DNA of 64,000 bases from GCA-2861595 sp035525365 (GCA_035525365.1 DATLEK010000090.1:35194-99193), one strand, 5' to 3'; positions 17,751 to 26,643 are shown, counted from the first letter of the stretch. Numbers and translations are program-made. The notes: generated by a model from the sequence alone, not told the origin.

Positions 17751-18326
17751 CTACTTCGCATCGGTCACCGTCCACAGAAGCCAGCGGCCGCGGGGCGCTC
17801 GGCGGAGCACTATCTCCCACTGGTACCGCTGGTCTACCTCCCCTCCACGGGTCCATGTGACATCGCCGCGAAGCGTCGCCCGCGTGCCCGTCACCGACAT
17901 CACCGTCGGATCAGTTAGCCGCACTTCGTAGGCGGGCGGGGCTGGGGGTCGCGCCGCCAGCTCCGCCGCCTCCCTCGCCAAGCTTCGGTACTGCGGTCCG
18001 TCGGGAACGAGCCACCCATCTAGCTGCTTGAGGTCGCCGCTGACGGCAAAGCGGCCCCACGCCGCGAGCGCACCTTGGGCGCTCTCGACGGGCGCCGCAG
18101 CTTTGGGGGGGGCAGCCGTCTTTGCGGGCATCGGCGGCTGTTGCCTCTCCCATGGATTCGTGATCGCCGGCATGACGACCACGACAAGCACCGCGAGCAG
18201 CAGCACTCCAGCAACCGCGATGGCCGCCGGAAGGCCCCACTGCGGCGATCGACGCTCCGACTCGAACCCCTCGCTGATGCCATCGTCGATCTCGCCGTCG
18301 ATCTCGATCTCGAGCACCTCGCTCAC
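17751..18326 (-). CDS. Single-pass membrane protein, last gene of the Tad operon
   Basis: 191 residues. An acidic cytoplasmic N-terminus (about 28 residues, many Glu/Asp) is followed by one membrane segment at residues 31-54, a Pro/Ala linker, and an extracytoplasmic domain of about 110 residues. That domain (QGALAAWGRFAVSGDLKQLD ... RATLRGDVTWTRGGEVDQRY ... WLLWTV) resembles NTF2-like/TcpC-type modules used in conjugation and pilus machines. It starts with ATG at 18326 and overlaps the PKD gene stop as ATGA. Likely an envelope component of the machine. Confidence 0.8.
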   Translation of the reverse strand: MSEVLEIEIDGEIDDGISEGFESERRSPQWGLPAAIAVAGVLLLAVLVVVVMPAITNPWERQQPPMPAKTAAPPKAAAPVESAQGALAAWGRFAVSGDLKQLDGWLVPDGPQYRSLAREAAELAARPPAPPAYEVRLTDPTVMSVTGTRATLRGDVTWTRGGEVDQRYQWEIVLRRAPRGRWLLWTVTDAK

Positions 18327-19174
18327 TGGCGAACCGCCCTGGCCTCGGCGACGTGGTAGTCCCGCTCGTAGTCGATGTCGACCTCGCCAAGCTCGGCGGG
18401 CGGCGCACCCAACCCGCCGCCGGCGAAGCTGAACGTTCCACTCCAGGTCACTGTAAGCACGACCGTGTAATCGCCCTTGGTCTGGTACATGTGCCTGGCT
18501 GCTGGCTGGCGCTCGCTCCCGCCGGCCGTGGTCGTGTAGGTGGTGCCGTCGCCCATGTCCCAGTGGTAGCGGGTCGGCCGGGCGCTCACCTGGCCGCTGA
18601 AGCCGCGAACGCTGGCGGCCACGGCGACGGGACCGGGCGGTACCTCAGCCCAGAGCCAGGTCTCCAGACCCGTGAGCCCATCCAGACGGGGGCTCATGCC
18701 CAAGCCGGCGGACAGACCCCGGGAGTTCCGCATCACTTCGGCAACCTCGCGACGGGATGGCGCCACCGGCGTCCTCGGTCTGAGGCAGTACGGCTGGGCG
18801 GTCCGCACGATCTCGCCCGTGCGGGTGTCAACCAATGCCATGAAGACCACCGGTCCCCCGGCGGACTCAGGCGCGTCAGGTGGCGGAGCGATCAGTTTTC
18901 CGTTGTACGTCAGCTTTCCGCACGCGCCCTGCACCACGGTTCGTCTCCATCGCAGCGGGCCGGTGTTTCGCCGCCCGCCGCGAGGTGACGCTCCCTCCTC
19001 CCCGGAGGGATCAGCGATCACGTCGACGCAGATGCCGCGCTTGTTCAGACAGCCGTTGCCCCTGCCTGTCTCCGCTGCGTCAGCGCGCGCGGGAAGCGCT
19101 ACCGCCAGCACGAGCACCGTTGCCGCGCAGGCGATCAGAGGACGGTACCCAACTGGATCTCGGTGATCCGCCAT
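18323..19174 (-). CDS. Secreted PKD-domain protein
   Basis: 283 residues with a signal peptide (hydrophobic stretch at about 13-27, then Ala-Asp-Ala). A PKD fold near residues 195-250 shows the YHWDMGDGT motif and the closing YTVVLTVTW strand. Two cysteine pairs lie in the first 60 residues. It overlaps the upstream gene by 40 bp and the downstream gene by ATGA, so it is a firm operon member. PKD domains mediate extracellular protein contacts, so a pilus-tip or envelope adhesin role is inferred. Confidence 0.8.
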   Translation of the reverse strand: MADHRDPVGYRPLIACAATVLVLAVALPARADAAETGRGNGCLNKRGICVDVIADPSGEEGASPRGGRRNTGPLRWRRTVVQGACGKLTYNGKLIAPPPDAPESAGGPVVFMALVDTRTGEIVRTAQPYCLRPRTPVAPSRREVAEVMRNSRGLSAGLGMSPRLDGLTGLETWLWAEVPPGPVAVAASVRGFSGQVSARPTRYHWDMGDGTTYTTTAGGSERQPAARHMYQTKGDYTVVLTVTWSGTFSFAGGGLGAPPAELGEVDIDYERDYHVAEARAVRQ

Positions 19175-19725
19175 CGACCATCACCTCCCCGGCGAAGTGT
19201 GTAGAAGTAAGAGGTGGGTGGCTCGGCGGGCTCGCTCTTCACGACCCGGTCGGTGGCATCAAGCACCTTGCGCTCGGGGTAGCGAATAGCCACGAAGACA
19301 TCGACCACGTCGCCGGTAACTGTGCGTGGCTTCACCTCTTGGACCTCGGTGTCCACACCGGGCTCGTAGCGCCATCCCTTGGCCTTCAGCTCCGCCATGT
19401 TCTGCTGGCTGGGTGCGAGGCACGGGCAACTCGAGTCGATCGTCTCTCCGAGCAGAGCCGGGTCGGGGTGCGCTCCGACCCAATCCTGGTAGGCGACGAA
19501 GCTGCGGATGATGGCTGCGAAGTCGTCTCCGGTGTTCACCAGGGCCGGCGCCGTGCCCTCCACCAGCGGGGGCTGCGTCGTGCTCGTGAACGAGGCCGTC
19601 GTGGGGGTGGAGCGCACCGGAGATGCGTCCCCGTCGGCGTCTCCCTGGGTTACCTGGTAGACGACCCCGACTCCGAGGATGACGACCACGGCGATCGCGA
19701 CGAAGAGTCCGCTGCGGCGGATCAC
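19135..19725 (-). CDS. Membrane-anchored protein with NTF2-like outer domain
   Basis: 196 residues. One N-terminal membrane segment (about 7-25), a Thr/Ser-rich linker and a soluble domain with a CPC motif near residue 101. The last 60 residues (VFVAIRYPERKVLDATDRVV ... SYFYTLRRGGDGRWRITEI) look like a small NTF2-like fold. The GTG start overlaps the TadG-like stop as GTGA. It resembles the 17751 product in layout, so the two may work together. Specific function unknown. Confidence 0.75.
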   Translation of the reverse strand: MIRRSGLFVAIAVVVILGVGVVYQVTQGDADGDASPVRSTPTTASFTSTTQPPLVEGTAPALVNTGDDFAAIIRSFVAYQDWVGAHPDPALLGETIDSSCPCLAPSQQNMAELKAKGWRYEPGVDTEVQEVKPRTVTGDVVDVFVAIRYPERKVLDATDRVVKSEPAEPPTSYFYTLRRGGDGRWRITEIQLGTVL

Positions 19726-20147
19726 GGCGACCTCCTGGGGTCAGCCGTGGCCTCGACGGTCACAGTGAACGGGGCGGCATCGGGCATGAACAGTCGCAGC
19801 AGGGTGAAGCTCACGCGACCGGTGGCGCGCACCACGACCTCTCCACTCGTGGCAGCGATGTCAGCTCCAACCAGTGAGCGGGTATCGGGTTGCGCCGCCA
19901 GGTTCTCCGTCGCCAGTTCCTCGGCCAGCCCGGGGTCGAGCAACAGCTCGTTGGTCTCCCGGTAGTGGGCAGCATCGATGCCGCTGGAACCAGCGACGGC
20001 CGCGGCGTCAACAGCCCCGGCCAGAGCCCGGCGCTCGGAGAACGCCCGCCACAAGTCGAGGGAGATCCCCCCAACGAACAACATGAGCATGCACAGCCCC
20101 AGCACCCACAGCGTGATCGAGCCGCGTTCCTCGGCCGGGTGCGTCAC
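19722..20147 (-). CDS. TadG-like minor pilin / pilus assembly protein
   Basis: 141 residues. The N-terminus (ERGSITLWVLGLCMLMLF) is the TadE/TadG-type hydrophobic helix with a preceding ERG, followed by SERRALAGAVDAAAVAGSSG, the characteristic TadG sequence. The frame continues upstream to 20297 but I chose the GTG at 20147 because it overlaps the previous stop as GTGA. Minor pseudopilin of the Tad machine; shorter than classic TadG, lacking its large C-terminal domain. Confidence 0.8.
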   Translation of the reverse strand: MTHPAEERGSITLWVLGLCMLMLFVGGISLDLWRAFSERRALAGAVDAAAVAGSSGIDAAHYRETNELLLDPGLAEELATENLAAQPDTRSLVGADIAATSGEVVVRATGRVSFTLLRLFMPDAAPFTVTVEATADPRRSP

Positions 20148-20566
20148 GGCAGACTCCGATAGTCGTCCAGCCGCTCGCTGTGCCGGGCGGTCCATGACCA
20201 CGCCTCGACAGTCGTCAAACCCGGCAGCACGAGAGCGGGAATCCGCACCGTCACGCTGGCGGTCATGGCCTCGCCCCGGCCGAAGGCGCCGCTCCATTTC
20301 ACCGAGAGGTCGGACGGGTCAAGCCCGTAGTTGCGCGCCGCCTGGGCCACCGCCTCATTCCCGGCGTCGACCCCCTCGTCCCACGAGCCGGCAAGCACCG
20401 CGGTGCGGGATGCCTCGATGGCTGCGGCACGGGCCACCGTCTGGCGTTCGGGCCACGTCGGCACGGTGATGACCATGAGCGCCAGGGGCAGGAGCAACAA
20501 CCCGAGGGCGAGGGGCAGCTCAACCGCGACCGCACCGCCTTCGTCACAGCCGGCGGCGACCCTCAT
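20144..20566 (-). CDS. TadE-like minor pilin
   Basis: 140 residues starting MRVAAGCDEGGAVAVELPLA, the TadE signature in which a short basic/acidic leader precedes a hydrophobic helix with an early Glu. The rest (ARAAAIEASRTAVLAG ... ASVTVRIPALVLPGL) fits the family. The ATG at 20566 overlaps the previous stop as ATGA. Minor pseudopilin expected to prime or anchor the pilus in the membrane. Confidence 0.82.
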   Translation of the reverse strand: MRVAAGCDEGGAVAVELPLALGLLLLPLALMVITVPTWPERQTVARAAAIEASRTAVLAGSWDEGVDAGNEAVAQAARNYGLDPSDLSVKWSGAFGRGEAMTASVTVRIPALVLPGLTTVEAWSWTARHSERLDDYRSLP

Positions 20567-20988
20567 GGCAGGGATTCCTTGCGGGCCGTGGCCGCCACCT
20601 CGAACGACCAGTCCGGGCTCGGCGGGAGCCACGCCCGGAAGGTCACGTTGGCGACCGCCACCATCTGGGTCGGCGTCTGGCGGCAGCGCACGTCCACCTC
20701 GGCTCCCATGGGGCCACCGAGCAGGTCGGCCAGCACGTCATGGGCGCGGGCTTCGCAGTCGCCCGGACCGGCTTCGGCCGGCGCGCCCACTCTGGCGCCC
20801 TCGTCCAGCGCTGAGCGAACCACGCCTCGGCCGTACTGCCAGACCACGAACTGCACGAGCAGGACGAAGAACAGCAACGACAGGCCCAGGGCAAAGACAT
20901 AGGCCGGCACCGCCTCGCCGGCCTCACCTTGCGCACGGACTCGGGAGCGGGAACGGACATACCCACGCGCCCGTTGCGGAGCGCGCAC
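20563..20988 (-). CDS. Second TadE-like minor pilin
   Basis: About 141 residues from the GTG at 20988. The hydrophobic helix (PAYVFALGLSLLFFVLLVQF) is followed by VRSALDEGARVGAPAEAG, as in TadE proteins, and by a beta-rich C-terminus. Several upstream GTG codons exist (for example 21060, which would overlap the pilin gene), so the start is uncertain. The stop overlaps the next gene as ATGA. Having two TadE-like and one TadG-like gene is common in actinobacterial Tad operons. Confidence 0.75.
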   Translation of the reverse strand: MRAPQRARGYVRSRSRVRAQGEAGEAVPAYVFALGLSLLFFVLLVQFVVWQYGRGVVRSALDEGARVGAPAEAGPGDCEARAHDVLADLLGGPMGAEVDVRCRQTPTQMVAVANVTFRAWLPPSPDWSFEVAATARKESLP

Positions 20989-21032
20989 GTCGAACCGTTC
21001 GACCCACGCCCGTCGCAACGGAGCGCTACGGC

Positions 21033-21245
21033 TCAGAGCCCGAGCTCGGTGCGGATCCACTCCACCACGTCCACGCCGAGCGCCTTGAGGGCGGCTCCGA
21101 TCGCCACGATGGCCACGATGGCAAGCGCCGACAACCCGAGCCACTCGTTGACGGCCTGGCCGCTCTCGGGGTCGAGATCCGCTCTGGTGAGCCGCCCCTG
21201 GTGGGCGGCGGTGAGCCTCAGCCACAGCTGGACGAGGTATCCCAT
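21033..21245 (-). CDS. Candidate Flp/Tad major pilin
   Basis: 70 residues. Residues 25-35 read DPESG|QAVNEW, a prepilin cleavage site: Gly29 before the cut and Glu at position +5, followed by a 20-residue hydrophobic helix (LGLSALAIVAIVAIGAALKA). The mature product would be about 41 residues, typical of Flp pilins. The leader of 29 residues is long and carries a partly hydrophobic start (YLVQLWLRL). It stands between TadC and the TadE genes, where pilins commonly lie. No prepilin peptidase gene is present in the window. Confidence 0.7.
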   Translation of the reverse strand: MGYLVQLWLRLTAAHQGRLTRADLDPESGQAVNEWLGLSALAIVAIVAIGAALKALGVDVVEWIRTELGL

Positions 21246-21259
21246 TGGCTTTCTCCTTT

Positions 21260-22201
21260 TCAGCTTCCGAAGACGACGTAAGGCAGGGCGGCGGCGATGA
21301 ACAACAACATGGTCGGGGCGATGAGAACCAGCAGAGGGATCAACATGGCGCTGCGGCGACGAATGGCGCTGCGGGCGACCTCCTCGCGCCGCTCGGCTCG
21401 CACGTCGTCGGACACAGCCAGCAGAGCGTGCGCGACATCGCCACCGGTCGTGGTGGCCGAGCCCACCAGGCGGTAGAGCCGGGCGGCCAGAGGCTCGGCG
21501 GTCAGCTCGGCTAAGTGTTCGTAGGCCTCATGCGGCACGGTTCCCCCGCTGATCCATGCCAGCGCCTCGGCCAGCTCGGCGGCGACGGGACCGCTGCTGC
21601 GCTCGGAAACCTCACGAACCGCCTCGACGGGGCCGTGGCCGGTGCGGATGTACACGGCCAGCAGCTGGGCCAGGGTGTACAGCTCGCCTCGCATGGCCTC
21701 TCGCCGATCCCGGATGGCCCGATCGACCCTCGCCCGCCAGCGACTGGCTCCGGCGTAGGCGGACAACATGGCCAGCAGCAGAACCGTGGCCGCGGATCCC
21801 CCGAAACCGATACCGACGAAAGCGCCGAGAGCGGTGCCCGTGACGGTCCACGCGAGCTGGCGCATCCGGTACTGCTCGGCAGAGGTGTCGGTAAAGCCCG
21901 CTTGGCGCAGGCGGGTGTCGACATCGGAGCGGTCACCCACGTCGACCAAGCGGCCGAGGCTGGCGGCGAGACGACGTCCGACCTGGGCCAAGAGTTCGGC
22001 CACGGTCCCGACCGGTGATTGGGCTCCAACCAGCACGGCGGCGTCGGGATGCCCGGCGCCGAGCTGGGCGCGGCTCAACTGGACGTAGGGGCGCACGCGC
22101 ACCCGCAGCGGCCGGGCCGGGTGAAGGAGCAGACCGAGGGCGGTAGCGGTTGCCACGCCACCGCAGAGGGCGGCCAGCACGACGCGGGGGTCGAGGATCA
22201 T
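21260..22201 (-). CDS. tadC: TadC-like inner-membrane platform protein
   Basis: 313 residues, type II secretion F-domain protein. The platform domain is visible in RAIRDRREAMRGELYTLAQL and the following segment with TGHGPVEAVREV. Membrane segments are near residues 10-28, 118-150 and at the C-terminus (SAMLIPLLVLIAPTMLLFIA). The ATG at 22201 overlaps the tadB stop as TGATG. With TadB it forms the membrane platform on which the CpaF ATPase drives pilin assembly. Confidence 0.9.
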   Translation of the reverse strand: MILDPRVVLAALCGGVATATALGLLLHPARPLRVRVRPYVQLSRAQLGAGHPDAAVLVGAQSPVGTVAELLAQVGRRLAASLGRLVDVGDRSDVDTRLRQAGFTDTSAEQYRMRQLAWTVTGTALGAFVGIGFGGSAATVLLLAMLSAYAGASRWRARVDRAIRDRREAMRGELYTLAQLLAVYIRTGHGPVEAVREVSERSSGPVAAELAEALAWISGGTVPHEAYEHLAELTAEPLAARLYRLVGSATTTGGDVAHALLAVSDDVRAERREEVARSAIRRRSAMLIPLLVLIAPTMLLFIAAALPYVVFGS

Positions 22202-23079
22202 CAGCTCTCCGGCGACCCTTGTCCGACAAGGACCCGGCGCTCTACCGGCAGGCGCCCGAGCCGGGAGATGACCGCCATTCCGGCCAGCGCCATGGCGGAG
22301 CCGACGAAGATAACCATCAGGCCGGCCGCGGTGGAGTAGAAGTCCCGGTAGGGCGGCGAGGACGAGCACAACAAGACGAGCACGCCGAAAAGCAGCACCA
22401 CCGCGGCGCGAGCCTCGATGCGGCGTTCCAGCTGGGCCGTCTCGATCTCGTCGTGGAGGCGGACGTCCTTGGCGGTGGCGTCGGCCAGCTCACGCAGCAC
22501 GTCGAGCACAACGCCGGAACCCTGTTCGTGAGCCACCAGCAGCACGGTGATCACCCGGTCGCTCACGGGATCGGCCAGCTCCGCCTGTACCGCCTGCAGC
22601 GCGGCGCGGTGGTCCAGCGCCGCGGTTAGCCGCTCGTAGCGCTGCCACGCGGCGCGCAAGGGTTCCGGGCCGGTGCGCCCCAGCTCCACCAACCCCCGGT
22701 GCAGCGACATCGGCGCCTCCAGCCGAGAAACGAGGTCGCGCAGGGCATCGGGCCACGCCGCCACCCGCCGCTCGGCTATCCGCTTCGCCTCCCGAGCCAG
22801 CCACGCTCTTGGCAGGGTGGCCACCGCCAGCGCCGGCGCCAGCCCGACGGTCCACGCGCCGCTCAACACCCACACAACCATTAAGGTCACCCCGGCGGCG
22901 AGCACGGAGGCCGCGAAGAACTGTGTGCTGGTGACGCTGAGTCCGGCTTGGCGCAGCCGGGAGTCCTCGGGCCGCGGACGCGAGCGCCGACGGGTCAGGC
23001 TGCGCGGGGCATGGCCGGTCAGCAGGCCCACCAGCAGGTACACCGAAACGGCGCCCGACAGGCCGGCGAGCAGCCTCAT
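22201..23079 (-). CDS. tadB: TadB-like inner-membrane platform protein
   Basis: 292 residues, second type II secretion F-domain protein of the machine. The family segment (AAWPDALRDLVSRLEAPMSL, then LVAHEQGSGVVLDVLRELAD) spans about residues 107-195. Membrane helices lie near residues 5-22, 55-85 and in the C-terminal 60 residues. The ATG overlaps the cpaF stop as ATGA. It pairs with TadC encoded directly downstream. Confidence 0.9.
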   Translation of the reverse strand: MRLLAGLSGAVSVYLLVGLLTGHAPRSLTRRRSRPRPEDSRLRQAGLSVTSTQFFAASVLAAGVTLMVVWVLSGAWTVGLAPALAVATLPRAWLAREAKRIAERRVAAWPDALRDLVSRLEAPMSLHRGLVELGRTGPEPLRAAWQRYERLTAALDHRAALQAVQAELADPVSDRVITVLLVAHEQGSGVVLDVLRELADATAKDVRLHDEIETAQLERRIEARAAVVLLFGVLVLLCSSSPPYRDFYSTAAGLMVIFVGSAMALAGMAVISRLGRLPVERRVLVGQGSPES

Positions 23080-24614
23080 ACCAGGACGTCCCTGCCTTCG
23101 AGCACCCGCTTGATCGTGGCGCCTCGTGGACGCAGCGCCCGGTCCAGACGGGCGCCCAACTCGTCGGGAAGCGGTGCGCCGGTGCGACGCAGCGGTGCGC
23201 CCAGTTCCTCCCGCACGAAGATGGGCTCCACCGCGAAGTCCGACTCCGAGCCCTGTAGCGGGGGAATGGCGGCGATCTCCATCACCTGGCGGCGGATGCC
23301 CCCCTCGCCGTTGCGCTTGAGGTCCAGGGGCTCGCGGGCGAGATGGACCACCAGGTCGACAATCGAGCAGAACACCGAGCGCACCTGCACGGCGTCCACG
23401 TTCTGGCCGGCCATGATGGCGGTGGACATGAGCGCCTGCAGCCCGCCGCGGGCCGATTTTGCATGTAGGGTCGCGAGCATTCCGCAGCCAGCGTTTCCGG
23501 CGCGGGTTAGCTCGTAGGCTTCCGCTCCGCGCACTTCGCCCACCGCGATCAGGTCGGGGCGCATGCCGAGCGCCATGCGCACCAGGTCGCGCAGCGACAC
23601 CTCCCCGCTGCCGTCGGGTCCGGCCCGGCGAGTCCGCCAGCGAAACGGGCTCAAGTGCTCGGGGTTGATCTCCGGGGTGTCCTCGCAGCAGATGATGCGC
23701 AAGGTGTCGGGCGCGGCCCGCAGCACGGCATTGGCCAGGCTCGTCTTGCCCGCACTCGGCTCGCCGGTGATGATCATGCCCGTGGGCGTGTAGGTGGACG
23801 CAGCCAGGAGGCTGGCCGCGGCCGGGGTCAGCGCGTCCCAGCCCACGAGCTTGTCCAGGGTCTCGTGGCGCATCACATAGCGCCGGAGGCTGGCATTGAG
23901 CCGGTCGGCAACGGGCGGGATGACCACGCCGAGGCGGGCCTGGCCGTCGAGTATCTGGACCTGGACCATCGGATGGCTCTCGTCCACCGAGGCGCCGGCG
24001 CCGGCCAACAGCCGATCTATGACGCTTCGCATCTCTGCCTCGGTGACGGGCTCGTCCACCATGGCGAGTCGCCCCTGGCCGTCCACGTAGGCGACCTCGC
24101 CGCCGAACACGAGGACTTCCTCGTAGACCTCGTCGCCGGTGACGAAGGGGGTGAGCGGGCCGTAGTCGAGCACGGAGCGGCAGAGGCGGCCGACCATGGT
24201 GGCGGGGTTGGCGAGGGCACGACCGCCCAGCCCGGTGCGCGATCTCGCCTGGTAGGCGTCGACCAGGTCACGCACCATCTCCTCAACCGACCCCGGCGCC
24301 GTGGTGTCGACACGGCGGGCCTGGATGGCGGTGAGGACCTCGGAGCGCAGTAGCTCGTAGGCGTCGGGGGCGGCTCGGCGGGGTTGTGACTTGACCCGCT
24401 TCGAGGTGGGTGGACGCGGTGGCGTCTCGTGCTGTGACTGTGGTGGCGGCGACGGCGAGGGTGCCGCGGCCTCCTTGGTCGAGCGCGGCCCCTGGCGCCG
24501 GGCACCGAGCCGGGCGTTGGATCGACCGTTGGCGCGGGCGCTCCCCGCGATGGGCGCATCGTTCACAGCGGGTTCTGCTGTGGTCGTGCTGCCATGTCGT
24601 TCGCCTCGGGGCAT
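23076..24614 (-). CDS. cpaF: CpaF/TadA-type secretion ATPase
   Basis: Hexameric motor ATPase that powers pilin polymerisation or secretion, 512 residues. The first 80 residues are a disordered Pro/Ser/Arg tail. A CpaF N-terminal domain runs from about 83 to 250. Walker A (GEPSAGKT) is at 284-291, an Asp box (CCEDTPEI) follows near 310 and Walker B (LIAVGEVRGAEA) near 356, all intact. The frame extends back to 24938 inside cpaE; I chose the ATG at 24614 because it overlaps the cpaE stop as TGATG. Confidence 0.93.
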   Translation of the reverse strand: MPRGERHGSTTTAEPAVNDAPIAGSARANGRSNARLGARRQGPRSTKEAAAPSPSPPPQSQHETPPRPPTSKRVKSQPRRAAPDAYELLRSEVLTAIQARRVDTTAPGSVEEMVRDLVDAYQARSRTGLGGRALANPATMVGRLCRSVLDYGPLTPFVTGDEVYEEVLVFGGEVAYVDGQGRLAMVDEPVTEAEMRSVIDRLLAGAGASVDESHPMVQVQILDGQARLGVVIPPVADRLNASLRRYVMRHETLDKLVGWDALTPAAASLLAASTYTPTGMIITGEPSAGKTSLANAVLRAAPDTLRIICCEDTPEINPEHLSPFRWRTRRAGPDGSGEVSLRDLVRMALGMRPDLIAVGEVRGAEAYELTRAGNAGCGMLATLHAKSARGGLQALMSTAIMAGQNVDAVQVRSVFCSIVDLVVHLAREPLDLKRNGEGGIRRQVMEIAAIPPLQGSESDFAVEPIFVREELGAPLRRTGAPLPDELGARLDRALRPRGATIKRVLEGRDVLV

Positions 24615-25849
24615 CAGTGCCTCGCCAGGAGCCGGCGACGATGGCGCTCCGGCAGGACGATCTTGCCGAGGCGCCCGACGGCCTTGCGGAAGGGGCTGCG
24701 ACCCACCAGCACGCCGTCCCACGAAGCTCGTGCCACTGCTCGGTCCTCGGGGAGGAAGCTGACCGAGGCCAATCGGGTGCCGGCGTGGTCGTGCAGCTGC
24801 TGCTCGAACTCCCCCTGTCGGTACCGGGATGCCGGGGTGCGGTTTACCGCCACGTCCACCCGCTGCTGGGATCCGAGCTCGGCCACGTCGACCATCCAGT
24901 CCAGGAAGCGAACGAGCCCGCGTGGCGACGCCTCGCACACCGCCACCAAGCGGTCGGCGTGCCCGGCAACGGCACGAGACGCGGCAAAGCGGTCGACGTA
25001 GTCAGAAAGATCCTCGAGGTGGGGGCCGAGGTTGGCCACGACGCAGGACCACCGCCCGGCCAACTCCTCCATCAGAGCCAGAACCTCGTCGGCACGCACC
25101 AGGTTCCAGTCCCGCCGGTTGGCCAGCCCAGCGAGAACGTCGAAACCAAGGTTGGTACGGCTTCCCGGTGCCGCACGGGCGAGCGACCCCTCCAGAGGGT
25201 GCGATCGGCCCTCGCCTTCGGGTTGGAGCATGGTGCCCCGCAACTGGTCGAGGGCGGTGAGCAGATGAGGGTGCAGCCCGAGCTGCAGGCGTCGAACGAT
25301 GCCGGGGGCGACCTCGTCTACATCCACGAGGATGGTGCGATGACGTTTCGAGGCGACATCAGCCAGCGCCACAGCAACCTCGGTGGCGCCTGACCCGGGC
25401 GGGCCGCCCACGGCGATGAGCCGCGACGCAGCCGTGCCGGGCTCGTTGAAATCCAGGCCGGCCACAACTTCCTCGAAGGCGTCGTCCAGGCCGTGCGCGG
25501 GTCGCAGCTCGTCCAGCAGCTCCAGCAGGTCTTCCGGCTCGATGTCGGAGGCGACCACGCGGTCCATGCCGACTCGCTGCAGGAACGTCTCGCCCGGGCC
25601 ATCCCCCTCGCCAGGGTCGTAGACACCGACAGTCCGCACGCCGCGCTGTCGTAGCTCGGCGACAAAGGACGGCGTGAGGAAGGACGTGTCGTCGTCGACG
25701 ATGAGCACGTCGAGGTGCTCCTCCAGGGCCATGCGGGAGTCGCGGACCAAGCGCAGCGCCACCCCCACGACGTGGTCGCGGACATAGCGCTGCCAGGCCG
25801 GCCTCCAGTCGCGGGTGGTGTACACCACCCCGACGGTGAAATCGCTCAT
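24614..25849 (-). CDS. cpaE: CpaE/TadZ-like protein, receiver-like plus ParA-type ATPase
   Basis: 411 residues. The first 130 resemble a degenerate receiver domain (VLIVDDDTSFL, then GVRTVGVYDPGE). A ParA-type ATPase follows with a deviant P-loop (VGGPPGSGATEVAVA), which lacks the usual Lys and so may be weak or inactive, and with HRTILVDVDEVAPG. CpaE/TadZ localises the Tad machine. The frame extends back to 26275, but the ATG at 25849 overlaps the SAF gene stop as ATGA. The P-loop deviation is worth noting because the separate ParA-like protein at 7657 keeps more of its motif. Confidence 0.85.
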   Translation of the reverse strand: MSDFTVGVVYTTRDWRPAWQRYVRDHVVGVALRLVRDSRMALEEHLDVLIVDDDTSFLTPSFVAELRQRGVRTVGVYDPGEGDGPGETFLQRVGMDRVVASDIEPEDLLELLDELRPAHGLDDAFEEVVAGLDFNEPGTAASRLIAVGGPPGSGATEVAVALADVASKRHRTILVDVDEVAPGIVRRLQLGLHPHLLTALDQLRGTMLQPEGEGRSHPLEGSLARAAPGSRTNLGFDVLAGLANRRDWNLVRADEVLALMEELAGRWSCVVANLGPHLEDLSDYVDRFAASRAVAGHADRLVAVCEASPRGLVRFLDWMVDVAELGSQQRVDVAVNRTPASRYRQGEFEQQLHDHAGTRLASVSFLPEDRAVARASWDGVLVGRSPFRKAVGRLGKIVLPERHRRRLLARH

Positions 25850-26592
25850 TGGCCGGCGGCGTCCTGACCGTCGGTCTCCGATGGAAGCGGTGGCTCGGGA
25901 AGGGGTGCCGACGCTGCGCCGGTGGAGCGCACCACGTCGAGCTTTCCGTCGGCCAGAGCCTCGGCGAGGGCCAGAGCCTGCGAGGGGTCCACCTGGACAA
26001 CGACGAAGAACTCCCGGCCGGCCCCGCGGGTGATGCCGCCCGACGACATGGGCGTAGCGACCTTGGTCACCTCGACATCGGTGACCACGAACACCGCCCG
26101 CCCGTCCACCACGTCGATGACGTCGACCTTGTCTCCGACGCCCAGGGCGCCACCCACTGCGTTCTCCCGGGCGACGGAGATGCTCATGGAGCGAAGCCCG
26201 GGCCGGTTCTGCGAACGGGCCAGATCGCTGCGCCGGATGGGGTCGCCCGCGGCGATAGCCCGAGTAGCAGTCCACTTGCCACTGCGGACCATTGCGAGGG
26301 AGACCAAACTCGACGCCAATGGCGAGTCGGCGGCCAACTCGCTCGGCTTGACGAGGGTGGAGCGCAGGATGGCCCCGGCGGCAATGTCGGCCTGAGCTAC
26401 CGCGACCTGAATGCGCTCGGAACGATCGCCCATGACGGTGGCCATTAGCACGAAGGCCAATAGCCCGGACAGCACCATGAGTCCATGCGCCATGCTGAAC
26501 CTCGACAGCACGCCTCGTTGACGGGCCGGTGCGCTCGCCCGCTCTTGGCGGGGCGCCGGCTGCCTTGTCATGACCTCTTTGGTCCGTGCCAT
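25846..26592 (-). CDS. cpaB: SAF-domain protein (CpaB/RcpC-like), first gene of the Tad operon
   Basis: 248 residues. A basic cytoplasmic tail and one membrane segment (about 35-54) precede a SAF domain (VAVAQADIAAGAILRSTLVK, then ATRAIAAGDPIRRSDL). The C-terminal part (GDKVDVIDVV ... EFFVVVQVDPSQALALAEA) fits the RcpC/CpaB module. I chose the ATG at 26592, which has a GGGGGTG ribosome-binding site nine bases upstream and lies 45 nt downstream of a good promoter. The ATG at 26571 is an alternative. CpaB is an envelope component of Tad machines. Confidence 0.88.
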   Translation of the reverse strand: MARTKEVMTRQPAPRQERASAPARQRGVLSRFSMAHGLMVLSGLLAFVLMATVMGDRSERIQVAVAQADIAAGAILRSTLVKPSELAADSPLASSLVSLAMVRSGKWTATRAIAAGDPIRRSDLARSQNRPGLRSMSISVARENAVGGALGVGDKVDVIDVVDGRAVFVVTDVEVTKVATPMSSGGITRGAGREFFVVVQVDPSQALALAEALADGKLDVVRSTGAASAPLPEPPLPSETDGQDAAGQ

Positions 26593-26643
26593 CGGCTTCA
26601 CACCCCCAGGTGATGAAAGAGCCTGAAACACTGAGAAGGGGCG

